Assembly: GCA_033819885.1 (NCBI GenBank)
Contig: JAQYUZ010000048.1
Span: 62,001 to 126,000 of the forward strand
Origin: Microbotryomycetes sp. JL201
Taxonomy: Eukaryota > Basidiomycota > Microbotryomycetes
Direction: 5' to 3'
Length of the DNA stretch: 64,000 bases
In this document: piece after piece, positions 32,903 to 43,741 of the stretch
How the letters are laid out: the number at the start of each line of letters is the position of its first letter
Numbering within the stretch: position 1 is the first letter of the stretch
Position numbers and translations under genes: made by a program
The notes under the pieces: generated by a model
The model's database searches: none
Seen by the model: only the letters and a program-made list of their open reading frames with translations
What the model was told of the DNA's origin: nothing

Positions 32903-33536
32903 GTTAGCGCAACGAGAGCCTCGATAGACCTTTGTGCACCTCTGACGTTGTCTTTGCGTGCTCAGATGTCGTCATACAGAAGTGCCGCTGGTCGCCGAAC
33001 TCGCAAGCTAGTTTGTGCCACCGAAGTTCCTGCACAGGACGCTCAAAGGGTCAACATATTTCTGCAGTAGAGCTTGAAAGGAGCGCTTGCACCTTGGCAT
33101 ACACTCTCGAAGATGCAGTGGGCCAGTCTGAGGGCAGAACGCGTTGCGACGCGGGAGCTGTCTGCACGTGATCTACGAGATGCAAGGGTGCCAACGGACT
33201 ACCCTCGATCGATCTGGCTCAGTCGAAGCGAGATGCGCATTAAAAAGCCCGAGTTTGAGAAGGCTCGCGTAGAATGTCAGTCGCGGCGGCAGCAGACAGG
33301 GGGTGTGGGATCATTTCATCAGCCTTCCAAGTCGTGGTAGCTTCTCTACTCAAATACCCTGTAGGCAGCTGAGTGACTTTCCTCGCCTGCTGGCGTGTGA
33401 TCTTCATTCAACCTTTCTTGGTTGCTGCGGCGGCCCTTTTCCATTCCATCACCCAGTACAGCACGCAGGTCCCGCTCATGCTCTGTCAGACTCGACTACT
33501 TGATTGACAAACTCGTTCAAACTACAGGACGCAGGG
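32903..33536. promoter_or_regulatory. Divergent region, TOP3 / CSE1
   Basis: A 634-base spacer between outward-facing starts. It includes an E-box CACGTG at 33165-33170. A plus-strand frame from an ATG at 33113 to 33340 encodes a charged 75-residue peptide (with YPRSIWLSRSEMRIKKPEFE) that could be a small gene, but no family or clear upstream exon supports it. Confidence 0.35.
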
Positions 33537-36500
33537 ATGGACAGTCAGTTGACGGCCGTGCTCGGCGCGACGCTCTCGCCCGACGCGACCACGCGCAGAC
33601 AGGCAGAGCGCGAGCTCCTGCAGGCACAAGCGCATCCGTCCTTTGGACCTTCTGTCCTGCAGCTGGCCCAGAACGCGCAGGCAGACAAGGCTGTGCGGCA
33701 AAGCGCGGCGCTGAGCTTCAAGAACTGGATAAAGGCAAACTGGGCCGTGAGCGACATTCATGCAGACATGTGCGCGCATTCGGGCGCCTTGAAGCTGACA
33801 CCTACCTCGCCCTGCAGCTCGAAGAGGCACCTACGCCGTTGACGACGGGCACAGCGCAGCAACTCAAAGACTCTGTCGTCGCCGTCATGATCTCGCTCGC
33901 TGCAGAGCCAGCACTGCAGGTCCAGATCGGCGAAGCTATTGCAATCATGGCGCACGCCGACTTTCCGGACCAGTGGCAAAACTTGATAGACGTGAGCGAG
34001 ACGTTGAAGAATCGCTCTCGCGAGCTATCACTCACGCCACCCTTTCGTCGCTTGCTTAGCAACTCGTGCAATCACTCAGCCCGACAAACTTTGTCGTCAA
34101 TAATGCAGTCTTGCAAACCGCCCACTCAATTTTCAGAAGGCTAGTCGTCGTTCCCCTTGCACCCAGCACTCAGTCCCCGACTGACCCTCCCTCACACCGG
34201 CATTCGCATACTCTCATAGATGGCGATCCGAGTTTCGAACAGACGAGCTGTTTTTGGAGATCAAGTTCGTCCTTGAGCGATTTTGCGAGCCTTACCTAGC
34301 GCTCTTTCAGGTGAGATGACTTCAGCCCAAAGCCGGGCTCGCAAAAACTCACTGTCGATCAAATCCACAGCAAACCGACACGTTGTTCTCGGCAGCCGAC
34401 ATCACACCTCAACAACACGCAGTCCTCCAAAAGACAGTTCTGCTGCTGCTCCAGCTGTATCACGACCTGAACGCACAAGACTTGCCGGAGTTTTTCGAGG
34501 ACAGGCTCGCCCAGTTCATGAACTTGCTGCTCAAGTATCTCGACTATGCGCCACCAGCACACATTCAACCCGCGACTGCAGACGACGATGACGAAGAGGA
34601 AGAAACCGATCTCGAAAAGATCAAGGCGGAGGTGTGCGAAATTGCAGAGCTGTACTCACTGCGGTACCTCGATGCCTTCGGTGAAGGCGGCTTCCTCGGA
34701 CCGTTTGTGGAGCGGACCTGGGGCTTGCTCACAAAGCTTGGCTCGGGCGTCAAGTATGACTCTGTGGGTTCCAGGCGCCTTCTAACGATAGCATACACTA
34801 ATCCGCAATCTTCTCTTTAGCTTGTCTCAAAAGCGACAGGTTTTCTCGGTGCTGTTGTCAAAATGCCGAGTCAAAGAGCGCTCTTTGAGAGCCCACAAAC
34901 GCTCGAAGCGTTCTCCGAAAAGATTGTGTTACCCAATATGACGTTGCGGGCATTCGAGGAGGAACTCTTCGAGGATGATCCGCCGGAATATGTGCGACGA
35001 GATTTGGACAGCGCCAGTAAGTGCTCTGTATCACGGCTTTCGCAGCTTTGACTGAATTCTTTCTCGCGAATCTAGGCAGCGAGACGCGACGGCAGGCAGC
35101 CTCCGACTTTACCAAGGCTCTCATGGAGCAGTTCGAAAGTCAGATCACGGCCATTATCACTCGATATGTTGGCGCCTATCTGCAGCAGTACGCGGCGAAT
35201 CCGACAGCCAACTGGAAGAGCAAAGACACTGCCATTTTCTTGCTCACATCAATCGCTTCGAGAGGGTCGACGGCTCAGCAAGGCGTCACTTCAACCAATG
35301 CTCTCGTTGACGTTGTGCAATTCTTCTCAGAGCATATTCTCCCAGATTTGCAAGCCGCTCCAAACTCGGTGCACCCGATCATTCAGGCCGATGCTATCAA
35401 ATTCTTGTACACTTTCCGGAATCAAGTGCGTCGAGTTTGGACCGGCGCGCGGCTCGTGCTGCCACTGGCTAATCAAGAGTACTATTCACAGCTCACAAAA
35501 GAGCAACTGCTTTCGGTGTTGCCGTTACTCAACCCGCACCTCGCAAACCCTCATTTCGTTATTCACACGTACGCTGCCATAACAATCGAGCGCATGCTCT
35601 TCATAAAGCAGCAGAACAATTTCCTGTGAGCCTGCACACATCTCGCGGCCTCGTTCGGCGTTAACACATTGTCGACTTTGCGCAGTTTCACACAAGCCGA
35701 CATTGGCCCTCACGCTCAAGGCATCCTCGATGCTTTGTTCAAAATCATCGAAAGTGGCCAGACGCCGCAGCAGATTGCTGCGAATGACATTCTCATGAAA
35801 TGTAAGATGCGACTCTGCAAGCTTCCGTAGATCAGAGCTAAATCCGGTGATTGCAGCCGTCATGCGTGTCATCATTACTGCCAGACAGTCTCTGACGGCA
35901 ATCTCTCAGACGGTGCTCCAACGCTTGACTCGCATCCTCGGCGAAATCAGCAAGAACCCGAGCAACCCCAAATTCAATCACTTTATATTTGAAAGCATTT
36001 CGGCGTTGATAAGATTTATCACTGCGGGCAATCCTGCGGCTCTCGCCGATTTCGAGACATCCTTGTTCCCGCCGTTCCAAGCCATCTTGCAGCAAGACGT
36101 GTCCGAGTTTACACCTTTCGTCTTCCAGATTCTGTCGCAATTGCTGGAGCTGCACGGCCAATCCGATTTCCCGGACGCGTACAAGGCGTTGCTGCCACCT
36201 CTATTAACTCCGACGCTCTGGGAGGCGAGGGGCAATGTGCCTGCTCTTGTTCGACTGCTTCGAGCGTTCTTGTCGAAAGGTGCTCAGTCGATTGTCGCGT
36301 CAAACCAGCTGCCACCGATGCTTGGCATCTTCCAGCATTTGGTCGCATCTAAGGGTACGGACCAGTTTGGGTTTGAGCTACTCGAAGCCATCTATGAATT
36401 CGTGCCGTTGTGAGTGACTCGTCTCCTGTATCAACTCGCCAGACGTTGACGAAGACAAACCTATCGAAGCGAGTCAATCCGGCAATACATGTCCAACCCC

Positions 36501-37238
36501 GTGTTTGTCCTGCTCTTGACGAGGCTTCAGGGCAGCAAGACGGACAAATTTTCGCAAGGCCTGCTGAAGCTGATCTGCCTGCTGGCCGCCATCAACAAAC
36601 CTGGTGTCGATACCGATGGCGTCATCGCCATGGTCGACGGTGTCCAACCTGGGTCTGTCTGACATTTTCAGCCTGTTTCTCGGAACCAGCACTGATCATT
36701 ATCGCTACTTATGACAGTCTCTTTGGCCAAGTGTTGCCCGTGCTGTTGCCCGAAGCTCTCAAAGCACCGTTAAAGGACCGCAAAGTGATCGCCGTTGGAT
36801 TGTCCAACCTTCTCACGCAGAGCAACACAATGTTCACAGCTCCGACATCGAATGCTTGGACTCCGACCATGACTGCTTTGCTCAAGCTATTTGCGTTGCC
36901 TCTGCCATTGTCGGCAACCGGCGAGGACGAGGTGGTTGATGTGACAGAATTGGAAGAGACGGGTTACCAAGCCTCATACTCTAGATTGGGAGCGTCAGAA
37001 AAGGTCAAGGCGGACCCAGTCGCTCATATCACTGATCCAAAAATGTATCTGGCTCAAGGTTTGAGCCAGGCCAGTCAAGCCAGACCTGGACAGGTAAGTT
37101 CAGCAATTCCACAAAAGTTCAGTTTGCTGATTGTCTCGAACGTGTCTTAAGGTTCTACCGATGATTGAAGCTTGTGGAGCAGAGTTGGCGGGTCCTTTCT
37201 TGACATACATGTCGCAGAGCGGTCTCACCCTTGCCTAG
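33537..37238 (+). CDS. CSE1: Exportin-2 Cse1 (importin-alpha re-exporter, CAS)
   Basis: A many-exon HEAT-repeat karyopherin starting with MDSQLTAVLGATLSPDATTR and ending at the TAG at 37236-37238. Diagnostic segments: RRQAERELLQAQAHPSFG and ALSFKNWIKANWA (importin-beta N-terminal domain), IAIMAHADFPDQWQNLID, DLPEFFEDRLAQFMNLLLKY, FGEGGFLGPFVERTWGLLTK, LPNMTLRAFEEELFEDDPPE, then KDTAIFLLTSIASRG, HTYAAITIERML, FESISALIRFITAGNP, FPPFQAILQQDVSEFTPFVF and NPVFVLLLTRLQGSKTDKFS. The acidic insert EEEETDLEKIKAEVCEI matches the family. Cse1 returns importin-alpha to the cytoplasm with RanGTP. The gene converges on the sirtuin with a 117-base gap. Confidence 0.95.
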
Positions 37239-37355
37239 CTTTCTACGAACGCATGTTGGAATGATATCGCACGATCGTTCAGATATATACTGTACTGCAG
37301 AAACAACACATATTGATACTATAATCCATGTACAACCACCGTGCCGCTTGAGCAG

Positions 37356-38909
37356 TCAAACATTGGCCCAGGCGGCTGCGAGATTCGGACCTGCGTGCTG
37401 CCAATCGTCGCGAATCCTATCGATGAACGCATCACAGTCACTCATGACTTTTTTCCGTGTCGTCATATGTCAGCCATCCACTTCCAAGTTTTGCATTGGC
37501 GCCGAAATAAGAATAACTGACCGTGGTAATCAAACACGTCTTGCCACTCTTTGCCCACTGCCTCGAGGTTGACCAACACGCTCAACCCACCTTGCTTTCT
37601 CACTCTCTCGCTCATATCCCTAACCAACTGTTTAAATCCGGGGATTTTTAAGGACGTTCCGACGACTAGTAAAAAGTCGACATTTCGATCGAGATCGTAT
37701 CGAATGATGGAAGATATTCGTGCGAGGGACGAGGATTGTTGAAAAGTTGGTTCGTCATACAGAAGCAAGGCTGGTCTGAGAAACGAGCGTGTTCTTGTCG
37801 TGCACCGACGCGAGAAGCGTTTCGTCCGAGCATTGTCTAAAGCGTGAGAGATCAGCGTCCATGGCAAAGAGGCAAGTGTTGGATCGCTACTGACTGTTGC
37901 TGGTACAATCGGGACATGCAACCATCGCTCCTCTTTCGATCGCTTGAAAGCGGTCCGTCCACTCGTCGCTGAACGCGCAGCTCGTGCACTTGACTTCGTG
38001 CACGGATCCGTGTAGCAGTACACAGTCTCCTTGTACGTCGACGGAGCGCAATACATGTTCCGTCTGCTGCCTCATTCGCTTCTTGTCAGTTTGTTGACCC
38101 GCTACGTCTCTGTCCGGTTCGCTTTGACTGAGATTGACCAGGCTCAATCCGCTCGCTCTCTCAAATCCGTCCACATTTTGACTATATACACGACACAGTC
38201 GTCCCATTCTCCGCAACTGGACCAGAAACGAATGAACGGCCGTAATTCCCCTGTCCTCATTCTTTGCCACAAACACGGGAACGTCACTAGGGACACTCCA
38301 AGCATTGACGTCTCGCGAGGCCGACTCTGAATAGTCTCGACAGAGACGACGACGTTTGGTTCGTGTTTGAATGATTTCGAGCGATCGAGCACGCATAGAG
38401 GCCATGTATTCAAAGTGACGTTTACGACTGTCGACGTCCAATAGACAATTGTACGAAAATAATTGTTTAATGTTGCGACTCGGTCTCGTGTTGGAACGCG
38501 GAGTTGACAAGTTTGTAGAAGTCGTCGAGGTGGGAGATGAGCTTGACATAGTCAGCGAGGGCGTTCCACCCTCACTTGGAGAGCGTGATGGCGTCAGGTC
38601 GTGTGGCAAAGGTGTCGCCTGGAGCAAAGGTGTCGCGCTCGGGCCTCTGGTCGGAGAATGCTTCGAATACATGCCGACGCTTGACCGAAAGTCCTGTGCA
38701 AGCCTTGAACGGTCATCATCGACTGATGCATGCCTCTGTTGACGGATTAGACTGACCTGCAGACCCGCATTGGTCGACGCGCCCGCTCCGAGACACGCTA
38801 CGATCGTCGTGCTCTCATGCAGCGCAACGAGAATGTGTGACAGCGCAACGGCGTGGTCTTCTGGCTCAAGGATAGGCGGCAGAGACGCGTTCCACGGCAC
38901 GACGAGCAT
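37356..38909 (-). CDS. Sirtuin NAD-dependent deacetylase, Hst3/Hst4 type
   Basis: Four exons: 38909-38757, 38693-37895, 37836-37522, 37447-37356. The NAD-binding start is CLGAGASTNAGLQ joined across intron 1 to DFRSSVGMY. Later motifs: VYSQNVDGFERASG, catalytic His in CVLLHGSVHEVKCTSC, second zinc pair in MVACPDC, RPALLLYDEP, FLLVVGTSLKIPGFKQLVRDM and LSVLVNLEAVGKEWQDVFDYH. The C-terminus after the last intron is DCDAFIDRIRDDW followed by a short tail. The pattern is closest to fungal Hst3/Hst4, which remove acetyl from histone H3 Lys56 and guard genome stability. A disordered Ser/Thr/Pro-rich insert of about 90 residues follows the DFRSS motif. Intron 1 (63 bases) is stop-free and in frame. 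An extended E-box lies 52 bases upstream of the start. Confidence 0.9.
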
Positions 38910-38960
38910 CTCTGTGGAGAAAGACGCGTTTTAACAAGTAAGATTGGCGTCGACGCGTAT

Positions 38961-38970
38961 GTCACGTGAC
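38961..38970. promoter_or_regulatory. GTCACGTGAC palindrome upstream of the sirtuin
   Basis: A perfect ten-base palindrome, 52 bases upstream of the sirtuin ATG (minus strand) and 40 bases before the ATM1 3' end. It is identical to the sites at 2016-2025 and 42295-42304, the class bound by Cbf1/USF bHLH factors elsewhere. Confidence 0.45.
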
Positions 38971-39009
38971 CCGTCAAGGGCTGGTTCTATGATCATTCGC
39001 AAGATTGAC

Positions 39010-42000
39010 TATTCAAGAGATACACTCTGCTGTTGGTCCCACATGTGCCTGTACACGCCATTTCCAAGCTTGAGCAACTCTTGGTGAGTGCCTTGCTCGG
39101 CCACGTAGCCATCCTTCAGTACGATGATCAAGTCGGCGTCCGCAATTGTTTTCAACCTGACGAGAGGAGCCGTCAGCTATTGTTGCACGTGCGCAGATGC
39201 GTACACGTAGTATCTGACCTGTGGGCGACAAAGATGGCCGTCCGATGTTTGGACAGCAACGTCGAGTTGATGTTGCGCATCAGGTCAGCCTCCGTTGACG
39301 AGTCCAGTGCAGAAGTCTGGCACAAGTATTCCATCTCAGCTTCGCTCTTCACTGTTGCACCTATCTTTGGGCTCACCGCCTCGTCAAAAAACAGGATGCT
39401 CGGATCCTTGAGCAACACGCGCGCGACCGCCATTCTCTGCTTCTCACCGCCACTGATCATGGCGCCCCTCTCTCCCACCTTAGTCTGCCACTTGTCCGGC
39501 AAGCTCTCAATCATTGTCGCCACCTCTGCCAACCGAGCCGCCTCTCGAACTTCAGCATCGGTCGCGTCCAACCGTCCGTACCGAATGTTGTGCAGTACAT
39601 CAGAATGGAACAGTGGCGTGTCTTGCGGAACGACACCAATGGCTTTGCGAAGGCTCTCGAGTTGAACGTCGCGCAAGTCTTGGCCGTCGACCGTGATTGT
39701 GCCTGAGCTGGGCTCGTAGAACCTGAATAACAGCCTGAAAACGGTCGACTTGCCGGAACCTGATGGTCCGACGATAGCAACCTTCTTGCCGGCAGGTACA
39801 GTGAACGAGACGTCTTTGAAGATTGGTCGGTCAGGGCGGTAATTGAAAGCGATATTTTGGAATCGAATCTCGCCGCCCCGGGGCAGCTCGAGCGCCTTCG
39901 CGTCGGGCTTGTCCTATAGCAAGCCATTCAGCAAGAACACATCTGAATTGGCGCGGGCAATGACACACTTTGATGGCCAAGTTAACGGACTGCAAGTTGA
40001 ACAGCGTGTCCATGTCTATGAGACTCTGTCTCAACTCGCGATAGACGGTACCTGTCGAGCAGTGTGTCAGTGACAGATGAACCGATGCGCCACAACGTAC
40101 TGACCCAAGAAATTGAGTGGTAGCGATAACTGAAACACGAGCTGGTTGATCATGACCAAGTCGCCAACAGTCATTGTGCCTGACCGAAGATGCGTTTAAT
40201 TCGGTCGGAAGACTTCCATGAAGAGGACGGCGTACCAGTGTAAATACCCTTTGCGGCGAGGTACATCATGAGCGTTAGTGACGACGAGAAGATGATGTTT
40301 TGACCAATATTGAGGGCCGCAAGAGACGTTGAAATTTTCACAGACGCCTTCGTGTAGTCTTTCATGGCTTTGTCGTATTGCGCTACCTCGAACTTTTCGT
40401 TATTGAAAAACTGTAGAGCCATCGACAAAAGGTCAGCCTTAGCGTACGTGCTGACGAAGTTCCTCGCACCTTCACGGCATCGTAATTGATCAATGAGTCG
40501 ACGGACATTGTGGCCGCTCGGTTGTCTGCTGCGTTTGCCTGCCTCCTGAATTTTGTTCTGGATTGACAAATTGTCAGCTCTCGCAGCACAAGTACCGTCA
40601 TTCTGGACGGACCGCCACGCTGTCGTCTTGATCGTGAACCACGCGTACGCGGCCATAGTTGTGAGAGTCACGGCAGCAAAGTCCCAGCCGAACTTGTAGC
40701 TCTGATGGAAGCAATGGGATCAGGCTCCGGCACGTCACCGTGCAAAGCGGAACGAACCAGAATGCCGCAGACCATCGAAATTTCGAGTGCAGTGGGTACG
40801 ACGTGGAACACCATCGAGCTCAACAAGAATGAGATGCCCCTGGATATTCTCTTTGAGCAAAACATGGGAATACGATCATTCTTGCGACTGACTTTGTTCC
40901 TCGGTCAATTGCTCTGGTCAGACCGCCTGTCTGCCGTGTGAGATGGAATCCGATGTCGAGGTTGAGCAGGTGCTGGAATACACCTCGAGCTACTCTGCGT
41001 ATAGCGCCTTGCGCCACATTAGCAAAGACTGCGTTGCGCAGTTCTGAGAACACCGTCGAAAAGATTCGAGCGAGGCCGTCTGTTAAAGCAGGAGCTGTGA
41101 GCCATACCGTCGTCGAACGCGCATTTCGAGGTATACATACATCCGACAATGACAGTTCCAGCGACGGCAAAAACGCCGCCGGCCGTGGTCGGGTCAATCT
41201 CGGCGTTGAGAGCGTCTATGATGTCTTTGAAATAGAATGGAACTTGGACGTTGAGCAGCTGTTGGATTGCGGTCAGCGTTATGACGAGCAGACACCTAGA
41301 TATTGACTGACCTTTCCGCCCACGAGCAGGCCCAGCGCAACGAGCACGCGTGTCTTTGTGCCCCAGTCATTCTTTGGCCAGACGTTTGGCAGCAGCGTCT
41401 TGACAATCTCCCAGTCTTTGCGGGTCTGCTCCTTGTCAGACACTTGCGCGACCTGGGACACGTCGCCTTTATCAAGTTGCTGTATAGGCTTCTGCTGCAG
41501 CTGTTGATCTGGTCCGGCTTGCTTGCCACCGGGCGATCGAGTTGCCGAATGCTGCTGTTCCTGCTGCTGATCTTGGTCTAGCCTGTCCGACCTGTGGTGG
41601 TGTCCCTCTGGAGCAGAGTGCTGCTGTGTGGCTTTCGCCACCGTGTCGTCCTCATGCTGTCCTTCGTCGGGCCGAGGAGGCCTGTGCGGCGGCGACGAGG
41701 CCATGTTGGCATGCCTCCTGGCGTGCCATACAAGCAAAGAGCTCGCTCGTGGCCCCTGGACCCTCGGTTGCTGATGTCTAAGGCATGACCAAGATGCCGT
41801 AGCGCCGTGCAGCGGCGGCTGTGGCCAGTTCGGTCGCACAAGGATGACGGAATCCGCAGCAAAGCTCGTCAGCCTGCGGCCAAACTGTAGCAGGAAGTCC
41901 GGTAGGAGCAAGACAAAAACAACGAACACGTACGAGGTCCGTTGTGGCGCGTGCACTCGTCGAAGTCGTGCTGCGCCAGACCGTTGCCCTCCAGCAGCCG

Positions 42001-42032
42001 CCAACCCGCGCGCGTGCGACAGCGCTCGCCAT
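39010..42032 (-). CDS. ATM1: Mitochondrial ABC half-transporter Atm1 (ABCB7 type)
   Basis: The start at 42032 gives [19 protein letters not shown], a strong mitochondrial presequence. Intron 1 (41933-41885) then joins [21 protein letters not shown] Gln/His-rich linker precedes the transmembrane domain ([77 protein letters not shown]). The nucleotide-binding domain has Walker [12 protein letters not shown]-loop [12 protein letters not shown], signature [20 protein letters not shown] and Walker B ILFFDEA. The latter joins [12 protein letters not shown] across a 60-base intron (39317-39376), followed by the H-loop AIFVAHR. Atm1 exports a glutathione-linked sulphur species for cytosolic Fe-S protein assembly. 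It is divergent from the HDAC gene with only 125 bases between starts. Confidence 0.93.
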
Positions 42033-42157
42033 TCTGAGCCTGCTTTCTACGTTTAACTGCCGTCAATGGGCTGAATGACGTAGTGCTGCGCACGGCACCG
42101 CCTTTCGGAGGTCGTAGTCGCGCGCTCGCAAGGCGCGCTGTTTGTGCTTTGACCAAA

Positions 42158-43713
42158 ATGGCAGACGTAGCGGCCACGCGACGACAACGCGTGACCGTCA
42201 TCCATTCTGACGCACTCCTCAGCGCGTCAGACTGTCTACCGGCGAACGAGGGACGCGCTAGACTCGTGCACGCGCTCTCGACAGCACTGGACCTGTCACG
42301 TGACCACGTCAATGAGACTAACGTCGAAGCGCAGCGGCCGATGACTCAGCACAGGAATTATGCACAGCTTAGACCTCCGCGCCGGGCTAGCAGGTCTGAG
42401 CTCCTACGTTTCCATGAGGCACATTTCATTGGTCAGTCGGATCCCGTCTCTGCAAAATTCTGAACTAGCCACACACTGACAAGGACCATATTTTGCAGAC
42501 GCCATGATAGGTCTCGATCCCGAAACATCGGAATTGCAACCGGACAGTGATGAATCTGCTGCAAGCAGCGACTCTGAACCAACCCTCGACAAATTTCGCT
42601 TGATGGCGTCATCAACGAGGCCACGCAAACGACGACGACGCAGTGCAGACCCAATGGGTCTCGAAGACGACTGCCCTATGTTTGACGAGCTGTCCGAGTA
42701 CGTTCAGCTAGTCGCCGGCGCGTCCATTGAGGCGGCAGACTTGCTGCGAAAGGAAGAAGCAGACATTGTCATCAACTGGCATGGGGGCAGACACCACGCC
42801 AGAAGAGGGCAAGCAAGTGGATTCTGCTACGTTCAGGATATTGTTCTCGCTATTCTCAAACTCAGGGATCCACTGCCCGGCACGTCGAGAGCAGGGACGG
42901 TAAAAGTTGAAGAAACGGGCAGCGTCAGTGAAAGCGGACGCGATGAACGTGACAACGACTCCTCCTCTAAAACTACACACTTACGGAGGATAACGAAAGT
43001 CATGTATATCGACCTCGATCTGCATCACGGAGACGGGGTCGAAGAGGCGTTCTTGTCTACGGCATCTGTTCTCACTCTGTCGGTCCACAACCACGCACCC
43101 GGATTTTTTCCCTCCACGGGGTCCCTGTTTGCAAGAGAAAGGCAGCAGAAGGCGCGTCCAGCAGACCATCACGCCCTCAGTGTTCCTCTCAAACCAGGCG
43201 CCTCGTCTGCCACGCTGCTCCGGGTACTCGATTCATGCATCGAACCTGTCTATCGGGCATACAAGCCAAATGCAGTCGTGCTACAATGCGGATGTGACGG
43301 CCTGGCGGGCGATCCATGTCAAGAGTGGAACGTTGACCTTGAAGGTTTCGGTCAAATTGTGCAGCGTATCTTGAGTTGGGGAGCAAAAACGCTGATGCTA
43401 GGCGGAGGGGGATACAATCATGTCAACGTCGCCAAGTGCTGGACTTATTTGACTTCGATCGCGGTCAGTCAATTTGCGCAATTCGACGCGCGCAAGGCTG
43501 AAGCAAATTGTGCAGCTCGGTAGACCGCTGAACCTCGAGGACTCGATACCGTCGTCGCTCGACGAACATGACTACCATGCATTCGTCAGGCAATCGCCGA
43601 CACTCGACGTTGTCGCTTCACAAAAGTCAGACCAAAACACAGACGAATTTCTCGGCATGATCGAAAAGGCGTTTGCTGAAAGTATTGAAGCATTGCAACA
43701 ACGATATACATAA
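42158..43713 (+). CDS. Class I histone deacetylase, Hos1/HDAC8-like
   Basis: Three exons: 42158-42431, 42499-43463, 43516-43713. Catalytic elements are intact: PMFDELSEYVQLVAGASIEA, the tandem His and glycine-rich segment GGRHHARRGQASGFCYVQDI, the zinc ligands in MYIDLDLHHGDGVEEAF, the third Asp in VVLQCGCDGLAGDP, and the loop TLMLGGGGYNHVNVAKCW. The C-terminal exon gives LGRPLNLEDSIPSSLDEHDY, family-like. The N-terminal half has an acidic/Arg-rich insert (about residues 95-145), and an acidic/Ser-rich insert of about 35 residues lies between the active-site helix and MYIDLDL, so the protein is longer than HDAC8. Likely role: lysine deacetylation, possibly of cohesin Smc3 as for Hos1, which is inference. 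It converges on the RBM5-like gene with 28 bases between stops. Confidence 0.9.
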
Positions 43714-43741
43714 CTGTGGCCGCAGTCGCTATGCTGCGGGA

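Noticed and set aside
33113-33340. Possible small charged protein between TOP3 and CSE1
   Set aside because: Composition is plausible, but no homology, upstream exon or promoter evidence was seen; noted only within the intergenic entry.
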